From the NCBI GenBank assembly GCA_020634155.1, contig JACKCI010000001.1, positions 1,984,001-2,048,000 of the forward strand: 64,000 nt of DNA, written 5' to 3'. This document shows, in pieces, positions 25,126-37,979 of this stretch. The position numbers and the translations under genes were made by a program. Source of the DNA: Anaerolineales bacterium. Lineage in GTDB: Bacteria > Chloroflexota > Anaerolineae > Aggregatilineales > J027. Position 1 is the first letter of the stretch. Each line of letters starts with the position of its first letter. Below the pieces are notes generated by a model, which saw nothing but the letters and a program-made list of their open reading frames with translations, was not told the origin of the DNA and did no database searches.

Positions 25126-27033
25126 ATGACCGACGATGCTTTTAACGTTGGACAGAGCGAGTGGTATCACCCCACCGATGAAATTATCCAAAACGCGCAT
25201 ATCCCCGACTATGAAGCCCTCTACCAAGAAGCAATGCAAGACGTGGAAGCCTTTTGGGGCCAACGGGCAGAGGTACTCGACTGGTTCCAAAAATGGGACA
25301 AGGTACTTGATACCAGCGAGGCCCCCTTCTATAAATGGTTCGTCGGGGCCAAGACCAACATTGCCCACAACGCCATCGACCGACATACCAAAACATGGCG
25401 GCGTAACAAACTAGCCCTCATCTGGGAAGGCGAACCCGGTGACAAGCGCACCTTCTCCTACCATGCCCTTTGGCGTGAGGTCAATAAATTCGCTAATGTC
25501 CTCAAGAGCATGGGGGTTCGCAAAGGCGACCGCGTGACTATCTACATGGGGCGCATCCCTGAGTTGCTGATGGCGATGGTGGCCTGTGCTAAGATTGGCG
25601 CGGTGCATAGCGTGGTCTATGGCGGCTTCTCCGAGCAAGCCTTGGCTGACCGCATTGCCGATGCCCAAAGTCGTGTCATTGTCACCTGCGACGGCTCATG
25701 GCTGCGCGGCAACATCGTCAACCTCAAACAGGTGGTCGATGAGGCGGTGCATCGCTCACCAGTGGTCGAATCGGTGATTGTGGTCAAGCGCACGGGGCAG
25801 GACATTCACATGGAGCCGGGGCGTGATTATTGGTTCCATGACCTGATGAACCTGCCCATCGCCAGCCCATACTGTGAAACCGAAGTAATGGATGCCGAAG
25901 ACCCGCTGTTTATCCTGTATACCAGCGGCACCACTGGCAAACCCAAGGGGGTGCTGCATACACATGGGGGCTATCAACTCTATACCTCGACCACACTGGA
26001 ATGGGTCTTTGACCTCAAAGATGATGACCGCTGGTGGTGTGCGGCTGACCCCGGTTGGATTACAGGCCACAGCTATATTGTGTATGGGCCGCTGATTCTC
26101 GGCGCAACCAGCTTTATGTATGAAGGCGCACCCACCCACCCCTACCCCGACCGTTGGTGGAAGATGGTGGAGGAGTATGCGCTGACGGTGCTGTATACGG
26201 CCCCCACCGCCATTCGGGGCTTGATGCGCTTTGGGGACGCATGGCCGAGTCGTCGTGACCTGAGCAGCTTGCGGCTGTTGGGGTCGGTGGGCGAGCCGAT
26301 TAATCCCGAAGCGTGGCGTTGGTATCATAAGGTCATCGGTAAAGAGCGCTGCCCGATTATGGATACGTGGTGGCAGACTGAAACAGGTGGGTTCATCATT
26401 ACACCCATGCCGTCGGTCTCACTCAAACCCGGTAGCGCCACCCGCCCCTTCCCCGGCCTTGAGGTCGATGTCGTTGATGAGGAGGGTAACTCTTGTGCGC
26501 CCGGTGTCGATGGCTATCTGGTGATTAAGAAGCCATGGCCCTCGATGCTCCGCACCGTGTATGGCGACCCTGACCGCTATGTAGACCAGTATTGGAGCAA
26601 GTATGCCAAGCAGGGCTGGTACTTTGCGGGCGACTCGGCGCGTAAAGATGAGGACGGCTATATCTGGGTGATTGGGCGCGTCGATGATGTGATTAAGGTC
26701 AGCGGCTATCGCTTGGGGACGGCTGAGGTCGAGTCGGGTTTGGTGAGCCATCCCGCCGTAGCTGAGGCGGCGGTGATTGGTGTGCCGGATGAGGTCAAGG
26801 GTAGCGTAATATATGCCTACTGCATCCTTGTGACGGGCTTTGAGGGCAACGATGCGTTGGTCGATACCCTCAAGGCGCATGTGCGGCATGAGGTGGGGCC
26901 GATTGCCATTCCCGCCAAAATTGAATTTGTCGATAAGTTGCCTAAGACACGCTCCGGCAAGATTATGCGGCGTGTCCTCAAGGCACGGGCGATGGGTCTA
27001 CCTGAAGGCGACTTAAGTACCCTCGAAAGCTAA
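25126..27033 (+). CDS. acs: Acetyl-CoA synthetase (AMP-forming)
   Basis: A 635-residue acyl-adenylate-forming enzyme converting acetate, ATP and CoA to acetyl-CoA. Motifs: YTSGTTGKPKGVLHTHGGY (P-loop), CAADPGWITGHSYIVYGPL and YEGAPTHP (Acs signature), DTWWQTETGG (A5), and the C-terminal PKTRSGKIMRR loop with the lysine that is regulated by acetylation in characterised Acs. AAGGAG precedes the ATG. Full length and intact; it may also accept propionate. Single-gene transcript. Confidence 0.96.
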   Translation: MTDDAFNVGQSEWYHPTDEIIQNAHIPDYEALYQEAMQDVEAFWGQRAEVLDWFQKWDKVLDTSEAPFYKWFVGAKTNIAHNAIDRHTKTWRRNKLALIWEGEPGDKRTFSYHALWREVNKFANVLKSMGVRKGDRVTIYMGRIPELLMAMVACAKIGAVHSVVYGGFSEQALADRIADAQSRVIVTCDGSWLRGNIVNLKQVVDEAVHRSPVVESVIVVKRTGQDIHMEPGRDYWFHDLMNLPIASPYCETEVMDAEDPLFILYTSGTTGKPKGVLHTHGGYQLYTSTTLEWVFDLKDDDRWWCAADPGWITGHSYIVYGPLILGATSFMYEGAPTHPYPDRWWKMVEEYALTVLYTAPTAIRGLMRFGDAWPSRRDLSSLRLLGSVGEPINPEAWRWYHKVIGKERCPIMDTWWQTETGGFIITPMPSVSLKPGSATRPFPGLEVDVVDEEGNSCAPGVDGYLVIKKPWPSMLRTVYGDPDRYVDQYWSKYAKQGWYFAGDSARKDEDGYIWVIGRVDDVIKVSGYRLGTAEVESGLVSHPAVAEAAVIGVPDEVKGSVIYAYCILVTGFEGNDALVDTLKAHVRHEVGPIAIPAKIEFVDKLPKTRSGKIMRRVLKARAMGLPEGDLSTLES

Positions 27034-27040
27034 ACACTGA

Positions 27041-27071
27041 CAGGCCGCCTTGTGCTATGCGGGGTGGCCTG
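27041..27071 (+). terminator. Hairpin after acs without T tract
   Basis: Nine-base-pair stem with one G-T pair (27041-27049 with 27063-27071). No T run follows, so it may stabilise the 3' end rather than terminate by itself. Confidence 0.45.
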
Positions 27072-27139
27072 CCCCACTTTCGCCAGTCGAATATCTGTGC
27101 TACGCTTGTCAGTGGAATCATGGTAAGGAGTTGGGAAGC

Positions 27140-28519
27140 GTGACACGCCGCCGAGACCGACAAAATGAATTGGTGGTTGCGGTTATTGTCGTCAGTGCCT
27201 TGGCTTTGGCGCTGACTTTTGGTATCGTCTTGAACCTTGCCAGTCGCTCAAATGAAGACGATGCCACCGCCACACTATCTGACCCAATCCTCATTGGCAA
27301 TAATCCCTCGCCCACCGACTTACCGACTGTAACACCACAGGTCATTGAGACCCGCCCTCCAACTTTGACGGCGACCTATACCGCGTTTCCACAGCCAAGC
27401 CATACCCCCGCCACGGGCACTGATACACCTGAACCCTCGGCAACCGCGACGCTGGAGCCAAGCGCATCACCAACGCCAGCAGCAACCGAAACCGCCACAC
27501 CAGAACCATCGGTCACACCCACGCCAAGCGAGACACTTCGTCCTGAGCCATCTTTAACAACAACGTTGACCGAGACGCCTAGCCCTGAGCCGAGCGCCAC
27601 GCCTTCGCGGACAGCTAGACCAAGCGCGACCCGTAGCCCTGAAGCGGTGATAGTCGAAAATACGCCGATACCAACGGAGACCGTAACGCCAAAACCGACA
27701 ACTGCCATACCAAGCCCAACCGATACACAAGCGCCAAGTGCCACGCCACGACCCTCATTGACTGCGACGGATAAGTCTAGTCCACCAGCATCACCAACAC
27801 CCAGCCGGACGGCCTCAGCAACGCGGCAACCATCTAACACGCCAACACTGACGGCTACCGCTGACCTTGTTAGGCCGCAGCCCACGCGCACACTATGGCC
27901 CACGCGCCTGCCAAGCTACCGTCTTGATTTGCCGACATGGACACCAACCATTACCCCCTTCCCGACGGTGACATTTACGCCCTTTGCGGCAACGATGACC
28001 CCAACGCTGGATTGCGAACCGCCCCACGATTGGGTGCCATATCGGGTGCGACGCGGCGATATTTTGTTTGAAATCGCACTGCAATCGGGTATCAGTACCG
28101 ATGCGCTGCGCGAGGCTAATTGCATTGTGGGGAGCCGCATTATCACAGGGCAGATATTGTATGTGCCGCCAACCTCCGCCTTGGCGATGACGCCAACAAC
28201 GGTCTATCAGCGCCAAGGGTGTGGCACGGCTTCCATTCAGATTACCGCTCCACTGGCGGGGGCATCAGTTGGCGCGACGCTCACGGTGCGTGGTATTGCT
28301 ACGACAGAATTTTTTGATTACTACACCTTGGCGGTGCGGGCGGATTATGAGCCACAGTTTCAAGAGGTGTATCGTCAATATCAGGCAGTGGTGAGTGAAA
28401 GCATATTGGCAACCTTGCCCTTTAGCCGTCCAGCAGGGCTATATTGGCTGGAGTTGCGGGTCTATAACCCGTGGGGGGATGCCGTCGATAGTTGTGCTGT
28501 TCCCATCATTTTCAATTAG
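27140..28519 (+). CDS. Membrane-anchored Thr/Pro-stalk LysM protein
   Basis: A 459-residue surface protein. A GTG at 27140 with AAGGAG nine bases upstream is the best start; the longer frame adds 30 implausible residues. One membrane helix (about residues 12-35) is followed by a stalk of roughly 200 residues made of Thr-Pro-Ser-Glu repeats, a LysM domain (YRVRRGDILFEIALQSG to QILYVPP) that binds peptidoglycan or chitin-like glycans, and a C-terminal Ig-like domain (TAPLAGASVGATLTVRG). It probably spans the wall. The stalk is likely a glycosylation region; this is inference. Confidence 0.82.
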   Translation: MTRRRDRQNELVVAVIVVSALALALTFGIVLNLASRSNEDDATATLSDPILIGNNPSPTDLPTVTPQVIETRPPTLTATYTAFPQPSHTPATGTDTPEPSATATLEPSASPTPAATETATPEPSVTPTPSETLRPEPSLTTTLTETPSPEPSATPSRTARPSATRSPEAVIVENTPIPTETVTPKPTTAIPSPTDTQAPSATPRPSLTATDKSSPPASPTPSRTASATRQPSNTPTLTATADLVRPQPTRTLWPTRLPSYRLDLPTWTPTITPFPTVTFTPFAATMTPTLDCEPPHDWVPYRVRRGDILFEIALQSGISTDALREANCIVGSRIITGQILYVPPTSALAMTPTTVYQRQGCGTASIQITAPLAGASVGATLTVRGIATTEFFDYYTLAVRADYEPQFQEVYRQYQAVVSESILATLPFSRPAGLYWLELRVYNPWGDAVDSCAVPIIFN

Positions 28520-28523
28520 AAAA

Positions 28524-28564
28524 CTCTCAGGGTACAATGAATAGCAAAACGATGCCCTTGAGAG
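28524..28564 (+). promoter_or_regulatory. Inverted repeat enclosing a -10-like TACAAT
   Basis: CTCTCA-GGG (28524-28532) pairs with CCC-T-TGAGAG (28555-28564) across a 22-base loop that contains TACAAT at 28533-28538. It lies just upstream of the TPR gene and could be an operator or leader hairpin. No good -35 partner is seen. Confidence 0.35.
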
Positions 28565-28574
28565 AAAACCGTTT

Positions 28575-30851
28575 ATGTCAGAGCAGGCTCAACAATATCT
28601 ACAACAGGGTGTTGCCCTTGCTAAAGCAGGTCAACGTGATCAAGCCTTTGGCGTCTTACAGCAGGCAGTACGCCTTGACCCTCGCAATGAAACGATTTGG
28701 CTATGGCTTAGTAGTGTAGCCCGCAACGACCAAGAGCGGGTCTTTTGCTTGCGGCAGATTTTGGCAATTAACCCGCAAAATGACCTCGCCATTAAAGGTC
28801 TACAGGCGATGGGGATTCAGGCTAACCCGCCTGCGGCGACCCAAGGTGCTGGTACGGCGGCTCCCAGTCAAAACGTCCAAGATACGCCTCTCGTAGCCCA
28901 AGAACGTTTGGTCAAAATTCAGCCCGCCCTTGATGAATTTCTACGTACCTATAATCCGGGGTTCTATACGCCATTGGAGATTGAGTGGGTACAAAAAGAT
29001 GGGCGGCGCTATGGTGAAGGGGCGGCGCGGCGGCTGAAGCGCTCGGTATATGTAGCGGGCGGGCTAGGCGCAATTGCGGCCTTAATTTTGTTGGTAATAC
29101 TGGGTAGTTTTATTCTCAGCACCTTTAGGGGTGAGGAGGAAGCTGCGGCTGGTCGTAATACGCTAACACCGAGTTTCACGCCAAGCGTGACACCAACGGT
29201 TACACCTGTTGAGAATACGCCCCTGCCCCCCAATATCCCAACCAGCACACCGATTGCGGTGGCGCAGGAGTATCCACGCGGGAACGCGCTCGCGGTGCGC
29301 CCAACTGGTACAGCGGTTTATCCTTTATTTGCTGGCTCTATTCAAAAAGAGATGAGTACCGCTGTCGCCTATTTCTCTCAACAGGATTATGCGGCGGTTG
29401 CTGAAATTTCTGAAGGGGTGCGGACTTCACAGAATCGGAGTTGCTTCGCTGAGACTTATTATTATGAGGCGATGGGTTTGGCAAAAGAGGGCGGGAGTAA
29501 CCGCTTGTCGGAGGCTGATGCACTTTTGCGAGAGGGCCTTAATGCCGAGCGGGACTCCAGTTATGTCAATACATGCAAGAATTCATCCCTGCTAGTGGCG
29601 GGGCAATGCTTTGTGGCGTATCAACGCGCTGTACAGAACCCGCGTAATATCAACACCAGTGCGCTTAATCAAGCGATTGATTTATGTAGCGCAGCGTTGG
29701 CAGACGACCCGGCGTTGGTACAAGCTGCTGACACATTGGCTCAGGCCTACATTTTGCAGGGCGATAGCAACTCATTAAACAGAGCCTTTAGTGCCTTAGA
29801 AGCGGCCCGTGATGCCCAACCTCAAAACAACAGCAATCTAGTGTTGATTCTAGACCTCGCTGATGTACAAATTGCACGCGGGGACTATCAAGGGGCGCTG
29901 GTGTGGATTGAAACCGCGCTGTATATTGACCCTGTATCTGAGGCAGCCCTGCAAAAGCGGGTTAATGTCAACTTCAAGATTGCCGAACAAGCCACCCCCG
30001 GCAGCCAACAGGCGATATTGCGTTATGGGAATGCGGCAATTGCAGCCGAGGCTTATCTGTTCTGGTATCCGGGCGCGCCAATGGGTCATGCTAAATTAGC
30101 AGAGGCACGGGTGCGCGAGGGCAACCCTGACCGTGCATTGCGAACTCTCAACCGCTTGATTGAGGCTCAGAATACGCTAGATGCGGCTGACCGTGATAAT
30201 GAGGCGCTGCAATTGGCGTATACCCTACGGGCGGGTATTTATTTGGATCGACGCGAATGGCAGGCCGCATTTGATGACCTTGAGCGATTGCTTGTCTTTG
30301 AACCCGATAACCTGATATGGATTGAACTACACAAGAATGCAGCCTTGGCGCTCGATGAATATGAAACCGCACTCACTGACCTTGAGACATTACGCGATAG
30401 TGATGCCACCCGTAGCGATTGGGTCATTGAGCAGGCACGGTTATTGACGCGCACCTGCCAATATAATGCCAATTTCGACTGCAACGAGCGGCTGGTCACG
30501 CGTGAGCTATTGACCGATGAATTTATCGCTACCTTAGCCGAAGGGTCAGCAGAGCGGGCTGATGCGCTGGCCTATCGTGCTGAGGCCGATTTTGCGGCGG
30601 CCCAAGACGATCTTGAGACAGCAGTTTTGCAGCAATTGGTGACCCAAGTTCAAGAAGCGTTGGCTATCCGCGAGACGGGGGCTGATTATTACCTGCTAGG
30701 GCGCATTTATAGCGCTTTAGAAGAGCTACGCCCCGCAGCATCAGTATTAGAATGGGTTGTCTATTGGGATCAGGACTACGAGTATCCCTTTGGACGAGAT
30801 GCACGCGAGGCATTAGAGAACATCCAAGAACAGTTAGAAGAGGCATCTTAG
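28575..30851 (+). CDS. TPR protein with one membrane helix and TPRs on both sides
   Basis: A 758-residue membrane protein. The N-terminal cytoplasmic part has TPR units (GVALAKAGQRDQAFGVL, then AVRLDPRNETIW). A membrane helix lies near residues 157-180, then a Thr/Pro linker, then about ten degenerate TPR units to the C-terminus outside the cell. TPRs scaffold protein complexes; no enzymatic domain is visible. It follows the LysM stalk protein by 55 bases, suggesting a shared envelope function, and ends at a strong terminator. Confidence 0.82.
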   Translation: MSEQAQQYLQQGVALAKAGQRDQAFGVLQQAVRLDPRNETIWLWLSSVARNDQERVFCLRQILAINPQNDLAIKGLQAMGIQANPPAATQGAGTAAPSQNVQDTPLVAQERLVKIQPALDEFLRTYNPGFYTPLEIEWVQKDGRRYGEGAARRLKRSVYVAGGLGAIAALILLVILGSFILSTFRGEEEAAAGRNTLTPSFTPSVTPTVTPVENTPLPPNIPTSTPIAVAQEYPRGNALAVRPTGTAVYPLFAGSIQKEMSTAVAYFSQQDYAAVAEISEGVRTSQNRSCFAETYYYEAMGLAKEGGSNRLSEADALLREGLNAERDSSYVNTCKNSSLLVAGQCFVAYQRAVQNPRNINTSALNQAIDLCSAALADDPALVQAADTLAQAYILQGDSNSLNRAFSALEAARDAQPQNNSNLVLILDLADVQIARGDYQGALVWIETALYIDPVSEAALQKRVNVNFKIAEQATPGSQQAILRYGNAAIAAEAYLFWYPGAPMGHAKLAEARVREGNPDRALRTLNRLIEAQNTLDAADRDNEALQLAYTLRAGIYLDRREWQAAFDDLERLLVFEPDNLIWIELHKNAALALDEYETALTDLETLRDSDATRSDWVIEQARLLTRTCQYNANFDCNERLVTRELLTDEFIATLAEGSAERADALAYRAEADFAAAQDDLETAVLQQLVTQVQEALAIRETGADYYLLGRIYSALEELRPAASVLEWVVYWDQDYEYPFGRDAREALENIQEQLEEAS

Positions 30852-30873
30852 CCATTTAGCCTCATAAATGAAA

Positions 30874-30905
30874 TGAGCCACCGTATCTGGTGGCTCAAGT
30901 TTTTT
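30874..30905 (+). terminator. Intrinsic terminator after the TPR gene
   Basis: Perfect nine-base-pair stem (30874-30882 with 30889-30897), six-base loop and six T residues at 30900-30905. It abuts the 3' end of the minus-strand tmRNA and may serve that transcript weakly in the other direction. Confidence 0.92.
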
Positions 30906-30906
30906 G

Positions 30907-31291
30907 TGGACGTGGCCGGAATCGAACCGGCGTCCGTAAGAGTGGAAAGCATGCGTCTACAAGCGTAGTTGACCGTTTATATTCGCCGTTAGCAGCGCGG
31001 GCCAACTCGCTACACTCACGACTAGCCGATGGGTCTTTGGCCTAGTTTATCGGCGTGACTAGGCCGCACTTCATCTTTGGTCACGCCCACCAATCCCACC
31101 GGATGAAGACGGTGGGGGCAGACGGTTAGCTACTTTGAGCTAACACTATGAGTCACGCCGGATTAAGCGGCGAGAGCCATAGCAGGTTGATTTGTATTGG
31201 CACTTATGTGCTTTGCCTCTTTTAACGCGGCATGAGGCACCTCGGCTTGCAGCATACAGTCGTCATCCCACGTCGAAACCACTGCACGCCC
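30907..31291 (-). ncRNA. ssrA: Transfer-messenger RNA
   Basis: About 385 bases. The tRNA-like ends pair GGGCGTG (5') with CACGTCC (3'), and the T-arm with its TTCGATT loop is complete; CCA is not encoded. The internal message reads Ala-Asn-Thr-Asn-Gln-Pro-Ala-Met-Ala-Leu-Ala-Ala then TAA, with the resume codon GCC after ATAAGT, comparable to ATAGTC-GCA in E. coli. The tag ends in the ALAA degron for ClpXP. If resumption occurred at an upstream GCA in the same frame, the tag would be five residues longer. GC-rich pseudoknot segments follow the tag. Confidence 0.96.
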
Positions 31292-31301
31292 CTATGGTCT
31301 T

Positions 31302-31330
31302 ATTATAGTGGAAGATCAAGGGGTAGTAAA
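31302..31330 (-). promoter_or_regulatory. tmRNA promoter
   Basis: Minus-strand TATAAT (31302-31307) with TTTACT (31325-31330) 17 bases upstream. Start of transcription is expected about ten bases before the mature 5' end. Confidence 0.85.
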
Positions 31331-31342
31331 GTGTCTAAACGG

Positions 31343-31371
31343 TTCACAAGTTGAGAAAATGCCGCTATAAT
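31343..31371 (+). promoter_or_regulatory. Promoter of the thpR-rsfS pair
   Basis: TTCACA (31343-31348), 17-base spacer, perfect TATAAT (31366-31371). It lies back to back with the tmRNA promoter, 12 bases between the two -35 boxes. Confidence 0.82.
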
Positions 31372-31390
31372 AAGGTTAAAAGGAGACTGT

Positions 31391-31972
31391 GTGGCATTAA
31401 GACTGTTCATCGCAATTGAATTATCGGCACCCATCCGTGCTGCTATAGGTCACGCGATGGACACCTTGCAACAAGCAACCCCACGCCACGCCATCCGTTG
31501 GGTTCCCTCCGAAAACCTCCATCTCACCTTGAAATTTCTAGGTGATACACCTGAAACGCAAGTGGAGGCTATTCGTCAAGCCCTTGGCAAGGCTGTTGAA
31601 GGCCAGCAAGCCATTACCCTTCGAGTTGAGGGTAATGGATGTTTCCCTAATATCCGTAGACCGCGAGTTATTTGGCTAGGGTTGAACGACTCAGCCAACC
31701 GTTTAGTGCCTCTGCAAACGGCGATTGAAGCGGCTATTGCGCCATTGGGTTTTCCAACCGACCAACGACCGTTTAGTCCACATTTGACACTGGGGCGGGT
31801 CAAAGACCATACACCAGTCGAAATGCTGACCCAAATTGGGCACGGCATTCAAAACAAGCCAATGGGACTTATCACTACGTGGCCTTGTCAAGCGGTTAGT
31901 CTAATGAAAAGCGATTTGAGGCCCAGCGGAGCCGTTTACACCCAACTTGCTCATTACACATTCAATTCATAA
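31391..31972 (+). CDS. thpR: RNA 2',3'-cyclic phosphodiesterase
   Basis: A 193-residue 2H phosphoesterase (formerly 2'-5' RNA ligase). The two catalytic motifs are HLTLKFLG near residue 47 and HLTLGRVK near residue 136. It hydrolyses 2',3'-cyclic phosphate ends of RNA; the physiological substrate in bacteria is uncertain. GTG start with AGGAG five bases upstream. Co-transcribed with rsfS, 12 bases downstream. Confidence 0.93.
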   Translation: MALRLFIAIELSAPIRAAIGHAMDTLQQATPRHAIRWVPSENLHLTLKFLGDTPETQVEAIRQALGKAVEGQQAITLRVEGNGCFPNIRRPRVIWLGLNDSANRLVPLQTAIEAAIAPLGFPTDQRPFSPHLTLGRVKDHTPVEMLTQIGHGIQNKPMGLITTWPCQAVSLMKSDLRPSGAVYTQLAHYTFNS

Positions 31973-31984
31973 GGACAAAGCTAT

Positions 31985-32341
31985 ATGGAACAACCATCAT
32001 CACAAGATTTTGCACGTGTTATTGTCGATACCCTCTCTGACCTGAAGGGTGAGGACATTGTATTGATGGATTTGCGAGACATCACCATCATAACAGACTA
32101 TTTTGTCATTTGTACATCGGACAATGAGCGCCAAGCCCGTGCAATGGTCGAGAAGATTAATGAGAAGATGAAGCATGAATATGGGTTACGCTCGGTGCGT
32201 GCCGAAGGCGAAGCCTCTGGCGGATGGGTATTGATGGATTACGGTGATGTTGTGGTGCATATTTTTAGCGAAGAACAGCGAGAATACTATGATCTCGAAG
32301 GGCTTTGGCAAGAAGGGCGTGTTTTGTTGCGGATGCAATAA
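31985..32341 (+). CDS. rsfS: Ribosome silencing factor RsfS
   Basis: A 118-residue Iojap-family protein that binds L14 on the large ribosomal subunit and blocks subunit joining in slow growth. Signature segments DITIITDYFVICTSDNERQA and DYGDVVVHIFSEEQREYYDLEGLW are intact. It usually sits beside nadD; here it follows thpR and converges on the rRNA operon. No hairpin terminator follows on its strand. Confidence 0.95.
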   Translation: MEQPSSQDFARVIVDTLSDLKGEDIVLMDLRDITIITDYFVICTSDNERQARAMVEKINEKMKHEYGLRSVRAEGEASGGWVLMDYGDVVVHIFSEEQREYYDLEGLWQEGRVLLRMQ

Positions 32342-32433
32342 AGCAAACGACCCCGTGGAGAATGGAAGGAAGAACGAAAGGAGGAGAGGGAGGGGGTGTT
32401 GAAGGGATGATGTGGAAAGAGAGTGTGTGAGCG
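32342..32433 (-). terminator. Pyrimidine-rich, G-poor tract downstream of 5S (possible Rho site)
   Basis: The minus-strand transcript of 32350-32430 is almost entirely C and U with very few G, for example CCCCCUCCCUCUCCUCC. No stem with a U tract is present after 5S. This composition matches Rho utilisation sites and would end rRNA transcription before it reads into rsfS antisense. The assignment is inferred from composition alone. Confidence 0.45.
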
Positions 32434-32549
32434 GTTGGCAATGACCTACTCTCCCACGACGTCGCCGTCGCAGTACCATCGGCGCTGACGGGCTTAACGA
32501 CTGGGTTCGGGATGGGACCAGGTGGACCCCCGTCGCTCATATCACCAAC
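32434..32549 (-). rRNA. rrf: 5S ribosomal RNA
   Basis: About 116 bases. The ends pair (GTTGG at the 5' end with CCAAC at the 3' end), and the core CCATCCCGAACCC loop B/C region and GGGAGAGTAGGTC 3' segment are typical. Boundaries are set by end pairing and may be off by a few bases. Confidence 0.94.
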
Positions 32550-32747
32550 ATCGCCCGTGTTCTCTCTCTCACACTTCGCGCTTCGACTTATCCCCCACTC
32601 CTCCCCCGGTTCAGCCTTGCAGCCTCACATCGGGGTCGGGTAGGTTGTCACCTTGTATACTCTGTTTATCCGGGTCTACTCACTCACAGACCACCCAATT
32701 TCTCTCGACCACTGCTCCCCTTCTGCTCACACTTCCATGTAACAGCT

Positions 32748-35591
<2,844 letters not shown>

Positions 35592-35678
35592 GCCCTGCAT
35601 TTTCATGTCAGTGCGCTTCTGTTCGCAGTGATCCAGAGAAATTGTTTGGCCTGCTCGTTTTCCCTACAGAGTATACAA

Positions 35679-35694
35679 TTGTTAAGGTGCTTCC
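35679..35694 (-). promoter_or_regulatory. boxA-like antitermination element before 23S
   Basis: Minus strand GGAAGCACCTTAACAA, close to the rrn boxA consensus (10 of 13 positions of TGCTCTTTAACAA). An identical 16-base copy lies before 16S. Confidence 0.65.
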
Positions 35695-35771
35695 TTGCAT
35701 CTGGTGTCGCTCACCAGTGGCTGTCAACAAAACGTTCCCGCCTTCCTGACACCCACTTCTTCACCACACCG

Positions 35772-35844
35772 TGGAGATAAGGGGGCTCGAACCCCTAACC
35801 TTCGCCTTGCAAAGGCGACGCTCTCCCAGTTGAGCTATATCCCC
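35772..35844 (-). tRNA. tRNA-Ala (anticodon TGC)
   Basis: 73 bases with a complete cloverleaf. Acceptor GGGGATA pairs with TATCTCC and includes the G3-U70 pair that identifies alanine tRNAs. The anticodon loop is CTTTGCAAG. CCA is not encoded. It lies in the 16S-23S spacer. Confidence 0.97.
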
Positions 35845-35847
35845 GCT

Positions 35848-35921
35848 TGGGAATGAAAGGACTCGAACCTTTGACCTCTCGCTTATCAGGCGAGTGCTCT
35901 AACCAACTGAGCTACATTCCC
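35848..35921 (-). tRNA. tRNA-Ile (anticodon GAT)
   Basis: 74 bases. Acceptor GGGAATG pairs with CATTCCC, anticodon loop CTGATAA, T loop TTCGAGT. CCA is not encoded. First tRNA in the 16S-23S spacer, three bases from tRNA-Ala. Confidence 0.97.
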
Positions 35922-36094
35922 CCTTAGCTCCCCAAGCGTGATAACAAACACGTCCGTTCCTACTTCCTCAAAATACCTGCGTCTTTCTTCTCTTAGGGTA
36001 GGGCGCTTGCGCTTCCCTTATCCCTTCAGGGTTCCGGCTCGAAGCCTCTTACCCCTTCGCTTGGGTCTACCCCTTGCGAGGTCTACCTAAGTCT

Positions 36095-37603
<1,509 letters not shown>

Positions 37604-37708
37604 TTTTTTGCTCGCTTCACCAGCATCGCTGCCAGTGCTTTAGTCTCTTCTTACCGCAGGCGTTATCTCAATTCGGTATTTACGGTTGTGTTTCTTATCA
37701 CGCTTCGG

Positions 37709-37724
37709 TTGTTAAGGTGCTTCC
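37709..37724 (-). promoter_or_regulatory. boxA-like antitermination element in the rRNA leader
   Basis: The same GGAAGCACCTTAACAA as before 23S, about 105 bases before the 16S 5' end and 12 bases after the leader hairpin T tract. Expected to load the Nus antitermination complex. Confidence 0.68.
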
Positions 37725-37735
37725 GTCTTCCAAAC

Positions 37736-37763
37736 AAAAAACCGACTGTCTCTCCACAGTCGG
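37736..37763 (-). terminator. Intrinsic-terminator-like hairpin in the rRNA leader
   Basis: Perfect eight-base-pair stem (37742-37749 with 37756-37763), six-base loop, then six T residues on the minus strand. It lies between the apparent rRNA promoter and boxA. It could end read-through from the upstream kinase gene or act as an attenuator of rRNA transcription. Confidence 0.75.
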
Positions 37764-37906
37764 CTCCCGATACCTGACCCACTACTCTTTCTCGTAGCTC
37801 AGTTTGCCTTGCCTCGGTTGCCGAACCGTTTGTCTTGCGTTCGCATTCAGTTTTTCGCCTTCCGACGTTGTTATCTTATCCACCGCGTTTCCGCCATGGT
37901 GAACTC

Positions 37907-37935
37907 ATGATACCACCCTGCATTTTGCAATGCAA
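37907..37935 (-). promoter_or_regulatory. Probable rRNA operon promoter
   Basis: Minus-strand TTGCAT (37930-37935), 17-base spacer, TATCAT (37907-37912). The region just upstream is A/T-rich with A and T tracts, like an UP element. Predicted start near 37900, some 300 bases before 16S. Confidence 0.65.
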
Positions 37936-37979
37936 GACCTTTTTTCAACTTCTTTTAAATTTGCTTAAAATTAGCCTGA

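Larger units (their letters stand above)
37604..37979 (-). other. rRNA operon leader region
   Basis: 376 bases without a protein gene. On the minus strand it holds, in order of transcription, the promoter (37907-37935), a hairpin with a T tract (37736-37763), and a boxA-like element (37709-37724), then the 16S 5' end. Further processing stems are likely but were not resolved. Confidence 0.7.

Noticed and set aside
27376..27903. 175-codon frame on the minus strand
   Set aside because: It is the shadow of the Thr/Pro-rich repeat stalk, giving a Val/Gly/Ser low-complexity product.
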